Part shown: one piece after another, positions 1 through 9,842 of the stretch
How positions within the stretch are numbered: position 1 is the stretch's first letter
How the letters are laid out: each line of letters opens with the position of its first letter
NCBI GenBank assembly: GCA_012934845.2
Contig: WNNJ02001659.1
Location: 35,775 to 99,774, forward strand
DNA from: Pomphorhynchus laevis
Taxonomy: Eukaryota > Acanthocephala > Palaeacanthocephala > Echinorhynchida > Pomphorhynchidae
Length of the DNA: 64,000 nt
Direction of reading: 5' to 3'
Translations under genes and position numbers: made by a program
Notes under the pieces: model-generated
The model's database searches: none
The model's input: the letters and a program-made list of their open reading frames with translations, nothing else
What the model was told of the DNA's origin: nothing

Positions 1-800
1 GTAAATATATAAAAATGCAAACATTTACGTGTTTGTGGAGGAAATGCTCAATCTTTAGTTAATTATAGCTTTCAAAGCAGTGATATAGAACGAGTGAGCA
101 AATATAAGGACTTGGGGGTGTGGATAAACAGTGATTTAAGTACCGTCACACATACTGAACATGCTTGTTCAAATGCGTTGGGGATAATCGGTCAACTTCA
201 ACGCACTTTCATTGCACTCAATCAATTTGCCCTACGTCCGCTAATCTTTGCTCATGTATTGAGCCGTCTTCTATATGCTGCGCCGTGTGTGTATCCCCAA
301 AATTCAAAAGAACATATTAGTTCAGAGAGGGTACTTCATAGAGCTACCAAGCTAGCACCGCAACTGAAATTTTTGTCGTACCCTGATCGATTAAAAGCAC
401 TTAGACTTGAGACTGTCACGTGGACCCGCCGGTACATCGATATGAGTATGGTCTGGCAAATTCTTAATAATTTAGATCATCCACTTCGAGATTGTCTTCA
501 TTTGCGATCATCCAATATTTTACGAGGCCATGGTTTAACCCTGCGACGTGAAAGGATAAGAAAATCACGAACTGTCCAATTTGATCGGCGAGTTGTATCT
601 CTGTGGAATAGGCTTGGAGAGTCAACAGTGTGCAGTAGCAATATCGACGAATTCAAAAAGAAATTACGGATGGAGGATGCCATGGGGAAAGCTGCTTTTC
701 CGTATTTGTGATACTTTTATTATTTTCTATTTTTTCTGCAGTGAACCAGCCAATTAAGCCATGCTTTTATGTGCTGTTGAAACATTAATAATAATAAACC
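1..800 (+). mobile_element. LINE family C, 3' end (CR1/Jockey-like)
   Basis: An open frame runs from 13 to 711 and encodes the C-terminal part of a non-LTR retrotransposon ORF2. Visible family landmarks are the KDLGVWI segment after the RT thumb, an LSYPDRLKAL stretch, an RRYIDMSMVW stretch and the closing RVVSLWNRLGE...FKKKL block, which ends many CR1/Jockey-type ORF2 proteins. A stop at 10-12 interrupts the frame upstream, and the RT palm lies outside the window or is lost. The 3' UTR ends near 795 in an ATAATAATAA tail. What I infer is the clade; the ORF2 C-terminus identity is firm. Confidence 0.75.
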
Positions 801-1151
801 ACATTAAATATTAAATATAAACTACATTTTCTAATTCTGCAATAATGCATGCATTATTTCTTCGAGATTAGTCTTTAATCTCGAAGAAAGTGTATAATTT
901 ATAGTTTTCGTTCCAAAAACATTTGTTTTATCGAAATGATTAAAATATTTGTTGTTTAATCGAAATCTACTGGATGAAAATTTTTCAAACTGATTTACAA
1001 TCACTAGTCAACTTGTCAGCCAGTGATTGAAATATCTGCTCTTCGTATGTTGTATCGGTTTTGGACTAATCTATTGGAAAAGATTTGTCCTATGCACACG
1101 TTGTATTTCTTAGAGGTGATTTAATACCCAACATGATCATACGGTTATAGT
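801..1151. other. AT-rich spacer with two palindromes
   Basis: No coding signal was seen. There is an 18-bp perfect palindrome at 841-858 (AATAATGCATGCATTATT). Directly after it comes an inverted repeat with 14-bp perfect arms at 857-870 and 876-889 around a 5-base loop. Confidence 0.6.
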
Positions 1152-1224
1152 TGTAGACTTGATATCAAATGATGGTTTAAATAACTATAAGGAAGCAATG
1201 TAACAAACATAAGTAATGTTCACA
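1152..1224 (-). repeat. 3' LTR of the old fossil element
   Basis: This 73-bp terminal repeat is bounded by TGTAGAC and TTCACA. Its partner is 2842-2914. A 12-bp perfect inverted repeat (1208-1219 and 1222-1233) straddles its inner edge. Confidence 0.65.
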
Positions 1225-2841
1225 TTACTTATGTGATCGAGTTACTCCGTAGCTTGCAGACTGAAACTCTGCCATTTCGAGTGCTCGTGCTTTAGTGTAT
1301 GCAACATCCATAGTAAGGTCGTTACATTCTAGTAGGCGCTGTCTGATAAAAGACGATCGAATTCCGGATACAAATGCGTCGCGCATAATGAGGTTCTTGT
1401 GATCTGCTGCCGACACTGCCTTAAAAGTACAATCCTTGCTCAAGGTCTCTAGCGTTTCTAGAAATTGATCGATTGTTTGGTCAGCGCTTAGTCTATGTGT
1501 GCTCAGTTTGTAACGCGCGAAAAGTTCATTGCGAAGTTTAACGTATAGTTGTTCGAGCCTTTTTAGTGGCAATCGGTGAAAGATTATACGGAAGGTTTGG
1601 AACAGGAGTGATTGGATTAGTTTTGATTGCCACCGTACTTAGTGTGCTTACGACCGTCAGCCCAGGAAGTTTTCCACCAAAGGTTAATTTCACATACGCG
1701 TGGTCTTTCATGAATTCCCTAATCAATATAACATCGGTACACAAGGATGGAATAACGGAGAAGCGGCAGTGTTCACAAACTGTATTGTTGTATTCAATCG
1801 AAACCAAGCATTGACTCTTGATAATTGCCGAAGATGCAGAAGAATATACCCTTTTGTAACATGGAGTTGTATGGAGTACCATTCTGTCCACAAAATTTGA
1901 ATCGATAAAATTCTCACAGCTGCCGGTATCTACAAGAGCCTCGACTAACTTACCCTCAATACGAACACGCGTCAATGAATTCTGATCTACCGAAGAAGGT
2001 ATAGAGATTGAACAGATCGCAGATGAAGTAGATTTCGGAATCCTATGTTTTGAGCGGCATACCTCGGCAAAATGCCCATATTTTCGGCAACTGAAACATG
2101 TGACATCACGTGCCGGACATTGAGTACGAGGATGATAGTTATTGCCATAGAATAAGCATAATTTACTGTTACGGAGGGTAGCGTTAAACAATTGTTTATG
2201 ATTTTCAACGAATTGTCATGATTTGTCATTTTTTTGCGTAACAGTCGCTAGACTCGTAATGTCTGAGGGGACAAATAAGTCTGCTTGTTGTTGAGCTGTC
2301 TCTAATGATGCTGCCATCGTAACGATTTCGTCTAGGTCACTTTTATTTGACTCGAGAATCCTTTCTCGAATATAGGAGTTATGTATCCCTTGAATGAACG
2401 AATCTGTGATGTGATTTTTGAGATTTATTTCCGCGTCCACTGCTTGAAAATCATATTGTGAGGCGAGATCTTCCAGCTGTCGCACATATTTAGAGATGCA
2501 TACCGAATTTTCTTGGCAGAATGTATGCAATTGGAATAGCGCAAAAATGACGTTGATTGGCTTCTTGAACTTTTCATATAGTGTATTGATGGCGTTATCA
2601 AATGTAGAATTAAATCTTCTTTAATAAGCTTGTAGAGACGTGAAGAAAGCAGATTAACGAGTATAAATCTCTTCTGTTCATCTGTAATATCCGTTTGCAA
2701 AGACAAAAAGTTCACAACAACTTCTGACGCCAATGATTCCACTCGTCTTGAGCGTTACCCGCGTCCGGCTCCAGACTGAACGTACTAAGTGTTATAAGCT
2801 TTTCCATGTGACGATAGTCGAAACTTTACTGAATAAATGGT

Positions 2842-2914
2842 TGTAGACATGATACCAAATGATGATTTAAATAAATACAAGGAAACAAGGTAACAAACAC
2901 AAGTAATGTTCACA
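2842..2914 (-). repeat. 5' LTR of the old fossil element
   Basis: This 73-bp terminal repeat pairs with 1152-1224 and shares its TG...CA ends. The two copies differ by roughly 11%. Confidence 0.65.
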
Positions 2915-3124
2915 TTATCCAATATCATAACAGTTATGACAGTTTTTGTTTAAATACCGATCTCAAGATAGGTCGTTTCGTGATCAAATTATATTTTGAT
3001 GCAATTCGATAAAAATATTTCATTAAGATGTCGATGTGTCAATAAGTGACAAACGATTTTAGCCGCATATTGCCATCTCATTCCACATTAATCGAATAGC
3101 CACAGTTGCATGTAATGCAATTTA
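2915..3124. other. AT-rich spacer
   Basis: Nothing recognisable was seen here. Confidence 0.4.
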
Positions 3125-3680
3125 TTATTCCGTGTCACATAATATTACATATTCTGACAGATAAAAATTTCCTCCAATTTCATCGGAAGCAGAAACACTA
3201 AGATCGTAAATACGATAAACAGGTGCATGAACATAGATGAGAATATCATCAGCATATTGCATAACATGTAAGTTAAATTTATGAGAAATCGAAGACAAAT
3301 CACCGAGAAGAAGAGAGAAAAGCATAGCACCTAATACTGAGCCTTGTGAAACACCGGACGGGATGGACGAAGGATGGAAGAGAAGAGTTAAAATAGACGC
3401 GAAATGTACGGTTTGATAGATATGAAGAAAACAATGATACAGTGGGTAAAGAGAAGCCATAATCATGACGAAGGCGATAGAGCAGAATCGAGTAATTGAC
3501 GATGTCAAGCGCAGACGATAGATCAAGAGAAACTATGACACTACATAATTTATGATCGCGCGATATGAGTATGTCGTTATAAACTTTAAGACAGGCAATT
3601 TCGGAGAGTAATTATAGCGAAAAGCGGCTTGGAAGAGAGGAAATAAGTGGGAGGAAAAGATATATGTATTAACTTGCTTA
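3125..3680 (-). mobile_element. LINE family B fragment (RT palm)
   Basis: The minus strand encodes the RT palm of a CR1/L2-like LINE. It reads SGVSQGSVLGAMLFSLLLGD (RT box B) followed by MQYADDILIY (catalytic YADD box). The frame at 3125-3526 carries these boxes and ends shortly after YADD, so the thumb and C-terminus are missing. The flanking sequence up to about 3680 continues the fingers region in other frames. It lies directly downstream, in minus-strand order, of a second family B fragment (3750-4865). The two overlap in content, so they are separate truncated copies and not one element. Confidence 0.7.
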
Positions 3681-3749
3681 AGAAGCAAGTCAATACAACT
3701 TTATGGTTAGATTAATTAGTTACAATTAATTAATTAATTAGATTCATCA

Positions 3750-4865
3750 GATTTATTAGTTAATTGTTTAAATATAATTGGATTAGGCGTTTGAAGCACG
3801 GCATTGATGTTGATTGGCGGATATGAATGGGCAGATGATTCCATGAGAGAGAGGATCAGCCACAAGGAAGGAGCGGAAGCTAAAATAGGTGGAGTAGCTT
3901 GGGACATGTAATAGAAGGGAATTACGGATACGCACGAAACAGTAAACAGGACGAGAATTGTCGAGAAATAGAAGGTTGAGAAATGAAGGGGTATGAAAAG
4001 TTACAAGGCGGAAAGCAACGATAAGAAGACGAATTTGAACACGACAATAAATTGTTGGCAAATCGAGAGAAGCAAGATGGTAGGATGTATGATCAAAACG
4101 ACGAAGACAGAGGAAAATTCGGACGGCTGCGTTGACGATGCGTTGTAGGGGAAGAAGAATTGATCCAGGTGAGTTGGAAAATAGACTAAGACAATAATCG
4201 AGTCTAGAAAAAAGGAGAGAAGATATGAGAGTCATACATGAAGGGAAATCGACCAATTTAGGAATTTGACGGAGGTTGCGGAGTATCAAGCTAGATGAGC
4301 GTACTTTATCTCTAAAGAAACGTTTAAGTGAAAGTCAGTTGTCGAAGTGGAAGCCTATGATAACGAGATTGTCAACGATAGGAAGAATTATAAGATTTAA
4401 TGATACGGAGGAAGGCTCTAAGCAGGGTCGTCGAGGAAGGATCCACATTATTTTGGATTTATTAGGATTCCGAGAAAGACGAAGAGTAGAAAGATGATTG
4501 AAAATTGAGACAAGACAGTCGGAAGCAGAAACACTAAGATAGTGAATACGATAAACAGGTGAATGAGCATATATGAGAATGTAATCAGCATATTGCATAA
4601 CATGAAAATTAAATTTATGAGAAATCGAAGACAAATCACCGATAAGAAAAGATAAAAGCAAAGGGCTTAATACGGAGCCTTGTGAAACACTGGACGGGAC
4701 TGCAAGAAGGATGGGAAGAGAAGAGTTAGTTAGAACAAACGCAAAAAGTACAGTTTGATAGATTTGAAGAAAACTAAACTACGGTGGGTAAAAGGAAGCC
4801 AGAATCTCGACGAAGACGATGGATAAGAATCGAGTGATCGACAATGTCAAAATTAGATGATAGAT
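3750..4865 (-). mobile_element. LINE family B fragment (RT palm to C-terminus)
   Basis: Minus-strand frames at 4335-4661 and 3783-4289 carry the RT palm with YADY in place of YADD, the NKSKIMWILPRR thumb motif, the LGFHFDN-type segment and a C-terminal region ending near the usual stop. The start is 5'-truncated within the palm near 4865. The 3' UTR is cut short near 3750, before the family stem-loop. At least two frame changes and one lost catalytic aspartate (YADD to YADY) show that it is dead. Confidence 0.7.
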
Positions 4866-5065
4866 AATCTTTATATAATTTAGATTTGTTTTTTACATGA
4901 TTATAAACAACGTATTCACTTCAAAATAAGTCAGTTATAATTGGGCTATTATTATTACCTTCCATTGGAATACATTTTATTTGTCCATATAAAATGATAT
5001 TATTTGTCTAAATATATACTTTTAAATAATTTTGATTAATCGAAATCAATTCAGTTCTCCAATTT
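4866..5065. other. AT-rich spacer
   Basis: No coding or repeat structure was recognised. Confidence 0.4.
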
Positions 5066-6348
5066 CGTTTGAATTGCTATCAGCCAATATTTAAAATCGC
5101 GAATATAATATTCTTCGCTTCATTTTCAAATGTTTTTAATGTGGATTTTATTGCTTTACCTCACGTCTCCAGTGTGAGTCATTGCTCGAAAGGAACACCA
5201 TTTTGGGAATACATACGTTTTCTATATGCAAAACATGTCCAAGAAAACGTAATCTGTTTTTTGTTATAATTTGAATAACAGAATCCCCAATACCGCATTT
5301 TTTACGCACAGTGCCATTTGGTATATGCTGCTATGGATTTATTTTTGCAATTAGCCAAGCCATTTTTTGCAATCATTACTTTTCTGGTTGTGCTGTTTTT
5401 TTCAGGCCAGCATTCCGATCCGTACAACAGAACGACGAACTATCCAAGTGTACACTCTGACTTTAGTTTCTATTGATAGCTTTCTATCACGCCATACCCT
5501 ATTTAGTCGGTTAAAACTTCTGCTTGCTGTTACAATGCGATTGGTTATTTTATCATCACATTCGCATTTGTTGGATATTACCGTACCCGGTATTTAAAGG
5601 CGTGCACATGCTCGAGCAATTGTTCGTCCAACTTTTTATCAAAATGAGGATGACAAAAAACGATAGTATTTTGCATTTCGAAACGTTTAGAGTTAGGCCA
5701 TATTTTGTTGAAGCAGTATGAATTCTAGTAATCGTGATTTGTAAATCAGCTGCAGTTTCCACTAAAAGAGCGACATCGTCAGCATATGTGAGATCAGTGT
5801 TTAAACAATTGTTGGGGTAAATTCGGATTTCTTCTGGTTGCCCGTCTAAACATTCTCTGAGTAATTCATCGATTGCAAGATTAAACAACTCCGGAGACAA
5901 GACTCAACCTTGAATTCCCACGACAATTATGGCGTACAATCGATTCAGTGTGTCGATAAAGAGCCTCACTTATTTTGCATTTCTGTGTAGGAACTTCGGA
6001 GTTCTACAATAGACGCAACATCACTGCACGATGTATACTATCAAACGCTTCATCGAAGTCAAGAAAAGCAATGACAGTCGGCTGGCGAAATTCGAACCTT
6101 TAATCAATTAAAAAACGCAGCGAGAATATTTTATCTATGTAGCCTCGCCTGGAATCTGCTTGATTCTGCCGAAGTTGAGATTCTCTCAATTGACGAATTC
6201 TATTCAAAATGATTGATTCGATAACTTTATCGGTATCAGGTAAGAGTGATATACCCCGATAGCTCGAGCAGTTACAATGACTGTTCAAGTCATTGTGACT
6301 GCTCAAGTCACAAACCTTATCATTCATTACAAACCTTTGATTGCAAAT
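5066..6348 (-). mobile_element. LINE family D, RTE-like, 5'-truncated remnant
   Basis: Minus-strand frames give CSSYRGISLLPDTDKVIESI, then a QNQADSRRGYIDKIFSLR block, a FLDFDEAFDSIHR block (RT box A), MSPELFNLAIDELL (box B surroundings) and TYADDVALL (box C). A RLRFLGHVLHIEN-type end, seen near 5200, is typical of RTE-like ORF2 proteins. Frameshifts and stops separate these blocks. The N-terminal end is disturbed by a hairpin insertion (6266-6304) and a further inverted pair at about 6337-6353, so the true 5' truncation point lies at about 6305. The RTE assignment rests on motif style only. Confidence 0.65.
6266..6304. repeat. Inverted repeat, 17-bp arms
   Basis: The arms 6266-6282 and 6288-6304 match at 16 of 17 positions around GTTCA. 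The hairpin sits inside LINE D coding sequence and adds about ten residues between two conserved stretches. Confidence 0.8.
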
Positions 6349-6787
6349 CAAATTAATTAATCATTTGGTCGGCTTTATCAATTATCCTCGTGTGAATTCT
6401 TTAATCCTAGATGCAGCACTGTACACTACAATCAGCGTAGGTGGACCTCATCAGCAGTGAGCCTACGTCTACCTTTCTACCAACTGTTGTTCTATTTCCG
6501 TCTTGTGGTTTCAATCGACGGATACAACGTACAGTTTGCACAAGTGGAAATGTTTTTCCTACAAACTGTATCGATTGTTTTTACAGAAAGGCAGCAGAGG
6601 AAAATTTCAGCAGATAATTAAAGGACCGAAACACGAAAGGTAGGCGTAGGCTCACTGCTGATGAGGTCCACCTACGCTGATTCTAGTGTACAGTGCTGCA
6701 TCTAGGAATAAAGAATTCACACGAGGATAATTGATGAAGCCGACCAAATGATGATACTCGTGTATGCAATTGTTCAAATTAATTAAT
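6349..6787. mobile_element. Inverted-repeat insertion carrying the 370-bp family unit, 13-bp TSD
   Basis: The sequence CAAATTAATTAAT occurs at 6349-6361 and 6775-6787 and flanks a 413-bp insertion (6362-6774). The insertion starts CATTTGGTCGGCTT and carries about 110 bp of the 370-bp unit in one orientation. It then flips into about 300 bp of the same unit in the other orientation, so its ends form long inverted repeats (about 6362-6471 against 6640-6748). The unit is the one arrayed at 53.43-54.42 kb. No protein is encoded. It could be read as a MITE. However, the variable TSD length and the shared fixed end with the array suggest a retro-inserted non-autonomous element. Confidence 0.75.
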
Positions 6788-7601
6788 AATTATAAATTAT
6801 TACAAGTCAAATTAATTATTAATTAAATTTATTAATAATTACATTTTTTTGTAATCCTGATGATAACAGAAGCTATCGAAATATAGAATTTTTATCAAAT
6901 AAAGGATATTTGCTTCTTCTTCGTTCCTATAATAACTATATATTTGAAATGGAAGAAGATTGTGGATTTAGTATTTATTATCAAATTAATTAATAATTAT
7001 AAATTATTACAAGTCAAATTAATTATTAATTAAATTAATTAATGTTCAGCGTTTTAAAAAACATGCACATCCAACATTGAATTATTACAGCTATGAAGTT
7101 TAAAGTAAACCAATCATTCGATATGGTATTAAAGCATTCAATGAAGTTAATGATTGGATAATGCTTAACTAACATTATTATATGTTATGTTATACAAATT
7201 TATTTAACTGAATAATAAGATGCGTAGCCAGGAGATCATACATAATCAACCTCTCGCGTATAGAAACTAAACCTAAACTTATTAAGCGAGAATTATATGA
7301 AAGATGTTATTATTATTTATACTTCAGGTCTATAGTCATATGGCTGTTTTGACCGCTCAAAGATAACTACAATAGAAAAAAATCGAAATGAAAAAATACA
7401 AATACTCAAAACTACCAATTTTGTTTAAAATGTCTTCTACTTCTCATTCTCTTATTAAACACTATACAATCCAAAGGATACGCCTCAAATTGATGAATAA
7501 TAAGATGCATAGCCAGGAGATCATATATTATCAACCTCTAGCGTTTATATACTAAACCTAAACTGCTTCAGCGAGAATGATATGAAAGATCATAGAGGTA
7601 A
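6788..7601. other. AT-rich spacer with repeats
   Basis: A run made of AATTAATTAATAATTATAA and its continuation occurs twice (about 6778-6835 and 6979-7040). A 96-bp direct repeat (7210-7305 and 7495-7590, imperfect) brackets a short minus-strand LINE 3' tail at about 7308-7375, which resembles the tail of the family C LINE at 14.17 kb. No gene was seen. Confidence 0.5.
7210..7590. repeat. 96-bp direct repeat pair
   Basis: Copies lie at 7210-7305 and 7495-7590. Both contain GAATAATAAGATG and end TATGAAAGAT. They differ at about ten positions. The right copy is directly followed by the 5' end of a family A LINE. Confidence 0.7.
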
Positions 7602-9795
7602 AAATCTTGACCTCTCCCTTCTCCGCTCTGCCTTACTCAAATCGTCTCTATCATTACCCACAATAACTTATTCATCTCCTCACGATCTCGCCTTTCTTTT
7701 CGACTCTGAACTCACATCCACTCTCGATATTCTCTTGCCCTTCAAGTCTCACCCACACCGTCGCTTGCACCGTGCCCCATGGTTTGACATCCAATGCCTA
7801 ATATCAAAGCGTCGACTCCGCCATGCTTTTCGAGTCTATCACCGCTCTCTGAGACGCGATTTCCGCTCGATCACTCCGTCTTTCAGTGATTCCTATCTTG
7901 CTCTTCGCCTGTCTCATCTCCACCTACTACGTACCAAATGCAACTCCTTCTGGCAGCATAAAATCATCACTTCATTCAACTCTAAGACTCTCTGGCATAT
8001 TTTTAAATCAATCCTGCTCGTTCCTCTACGCCTTGCAACATCAATGCTAATGATTATTCGTCATTTCTCCAGACTAAAGTATCCACGCTGCTCTCTCACA
8101 CCCCGGTCTCCATCCTATCCCATTCTGCCCAGTCTACTCTCATCCTTCCGGAACTCTTTCATCTTCTCCCTGTATCACCTACAGAAGTATCATCTGTCCT
8201 CATGTCCTTGCCCAACAAAACCTCACCTGCCGATCTCGTGCCTACCCACATATTAAAATCTATATGTTCATCGATATCCCCATTTCTCACAACCTTGTTT
8301 AACTCGTCCATCCGCAGTCGTATCTTCCCTTCACAATGGAAATCCGCAATCGTTCGTCCCCTCCTTAAGAAACAATCGCTCGACCCCTTCCTTCCTTCCA
8401 GCTATCGCCCCATTTCACTATTCCCTACTCTTTCTAAGCTCTTAGAATGTATCATCTTAATACAAATCAACGCTTATCTCTCCTCATTCAATCTGTACCC
8501 TCCTTTCCAATCCGCTTTCCGCTCTAATCACTCGACAGAAATCGCATGCATAAAAGTGTACAACGACTTACTCATTTCTCGAGACAAGGCTCTATATAGT
8601 GTTCTCATCTCCCTCGACCTCTCCTCCGCATTCGACATTGTCGACCACTCCGTCCTCCTTTCTCGCCTTCGTTATGACTACACCTTTTCTTCCTCCTCCG
8701 TTGCATGGTTCGCCTCATATCTATCCGACCGTTCCTTTCGCGTCTGTTCTAATTCATCATCCTCCCCTCCCATCCCTATTTTTTGCGGGGTTCCACAAGG
8801 TTCAGTCCTAGGTCCCCTGCTTTTCTCTCTTTTGCTTGGCGATCTCTCTCCATTTATCAAACCTTACTCCTTTAACGTCATGCAATACGCCGATGACATT
8901 CTAATCTATGCTCATGCACCCGCACATCGCATACACGATATCGGCATTTCTGCCTCCAACTGTCTTTCTTCTATCTACAAACGTCTCCAATCTCCATCTC
9001 GTTCTAAACCCCGAAAAGTCCAAAATAATGTGGATCCTTCCCCGTAAACCAAGCATATCTCCTCCCATTGTATCTTTTGCCTCATCGATCATCCCTATAG
9101 TCCACAATCTCACTTTCTTAGGCTTCCATTTCGATGATCACCTTTCTCTTAAACCCTTCGTCCGTGACAAGGTCCGCTCATCTAACTTAATTCTCCGTGA
9201 CATCCGCCGTATCCGCCCCCTTATCGACTTCCGTTTTTGTATGTCTCTTCTTTCATCGCTTCTTTTCCCTAAAATCGATTACTGCCTCAGCCTTTTCGCC
9301 AATTCTCCAAAATCCATCATCCTACCCCTACAACGAATAATCAACACCGCCGTTCGAGTGCTCTTTCGTCTCCGTCGCTTCGACCACATATCCACATATT
9401 TTGCCCAACTCTCCTGGCCCACCATCCACATCCGCATCAAACTCCGCCTTCTTCTCGTAACTTTTCGTCTCATCGCTGTCAGCTCCCCATCGTTCATCAA
9501 CCTTCCTTTCTTAGACGATACTCGCCCCAACTCGCTATCGCTTCGTTCCTGTCATACCCTCTTACTCCACGTTCCTAATAACTCCAACAACTACGGTCTC
9601 CGATCCTTCCTCGTCGCCGCCTCACTCGCCTGGAATCAACTCCCTCTCGACGTCCGCCGCGCTCCCTCCTTTATCACATTCAAACACCTCCTCCGTTCAC
9701 ACCTTCTTGACACCTGATTCACAGTCTTGTTTTGTTGTGGTCATGTAAGCGTGCGCTGGCACGCATTTACCACGTTAAAATAAATCGTTTTTTTA
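7602..9795 (+). mobile_element. LINE family A copy A1, 5'-truncated
   Basis: This CR1/L2-like LINE starts inside ORF2 just after the endonuclease. The plus strand encodes the linker, the RT with STEIACIKVYNDLL, SLDLSSAFDIVDHS (box A), GVPQGSVLGPLLFSLLLGD (box B) and MQYADDILIYAH (box C), and the C-terminal WNQLPLDVRRAPSF...HLL block ending at 9717. Two frameshifts break the frame, one near 8013 and one near 8990. The 3' UTR holds the family stem-loop at 9749-9764 and ends in a T-run. Between 7602 and about 8930 it differs from the copy at 37.9 kb at about two positions, including the same first frameshift. A 6-bp inverted copy of its own start (7594-7599 against 7610-7615) marks the 5' junction. 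Confidence 0.88.
9749..9764 (+). other. LINE 3' stem-loop
   Basis: GCGTGC-GCTG-GCACGC forms a 6-bp perfect stem in the 3' UTR of copy A1. The same structure recurs at 27348, 39902, 46671, 47929 (degenerate) and 52576 on the plus strand. On the minus strand it recurs at 9871, 26555, 49590, 51692, 54547, 58108 and 63899. It is probably the site the element's RT recognises on its RNA, by analogy with other LINE tails. Confidence 0.75.
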
Positions 9796-9842
9796 AAGAT
9801 GTCGTCCATATGTGCGCAACTTCGTAAAGCGACGGGATATAA

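Larger units (their letters stand above)
1152..2914 (-). mobile_element. Old short-LTR Ty3-like retroelement, fossil
   Basis: Two direct repeats of 73 bp (1152-1224 and 2842-2914) start with TG and end with CA and differ at about 8 positions (about 11%), which points to an old insertion. The inside, read on the minus strand, holds gag-like sequence, a CCHC zinc knuckle region and an aspartic-protease-like segment related to the younger element at 17.2-21.05 kb. A second gag-like segment of a different subfamily lies next to the low-coordinate LTR. No RT, RNase H or integrase is present. The element is broken, with several breaks. No clear target duplication is seen. Confidence 0.7.

Noticed and set aside
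6362-6774. Classical DNA MITE
   Set aside because: It is not excluded, but the 13-bp target duplication, the asymmetric inversion and the shared end with a 2.7-copy array insertion fit a retro-inserted element better.
8678-9530. Minus-strand frames rich in Arg and Glu opposite the LINE A ORF2 (also at 38984, 45598, 54781 plus)
   Set aside because: They are mirror frames of the C/T-rich LINE sense strand and recur wherever that LINE does.
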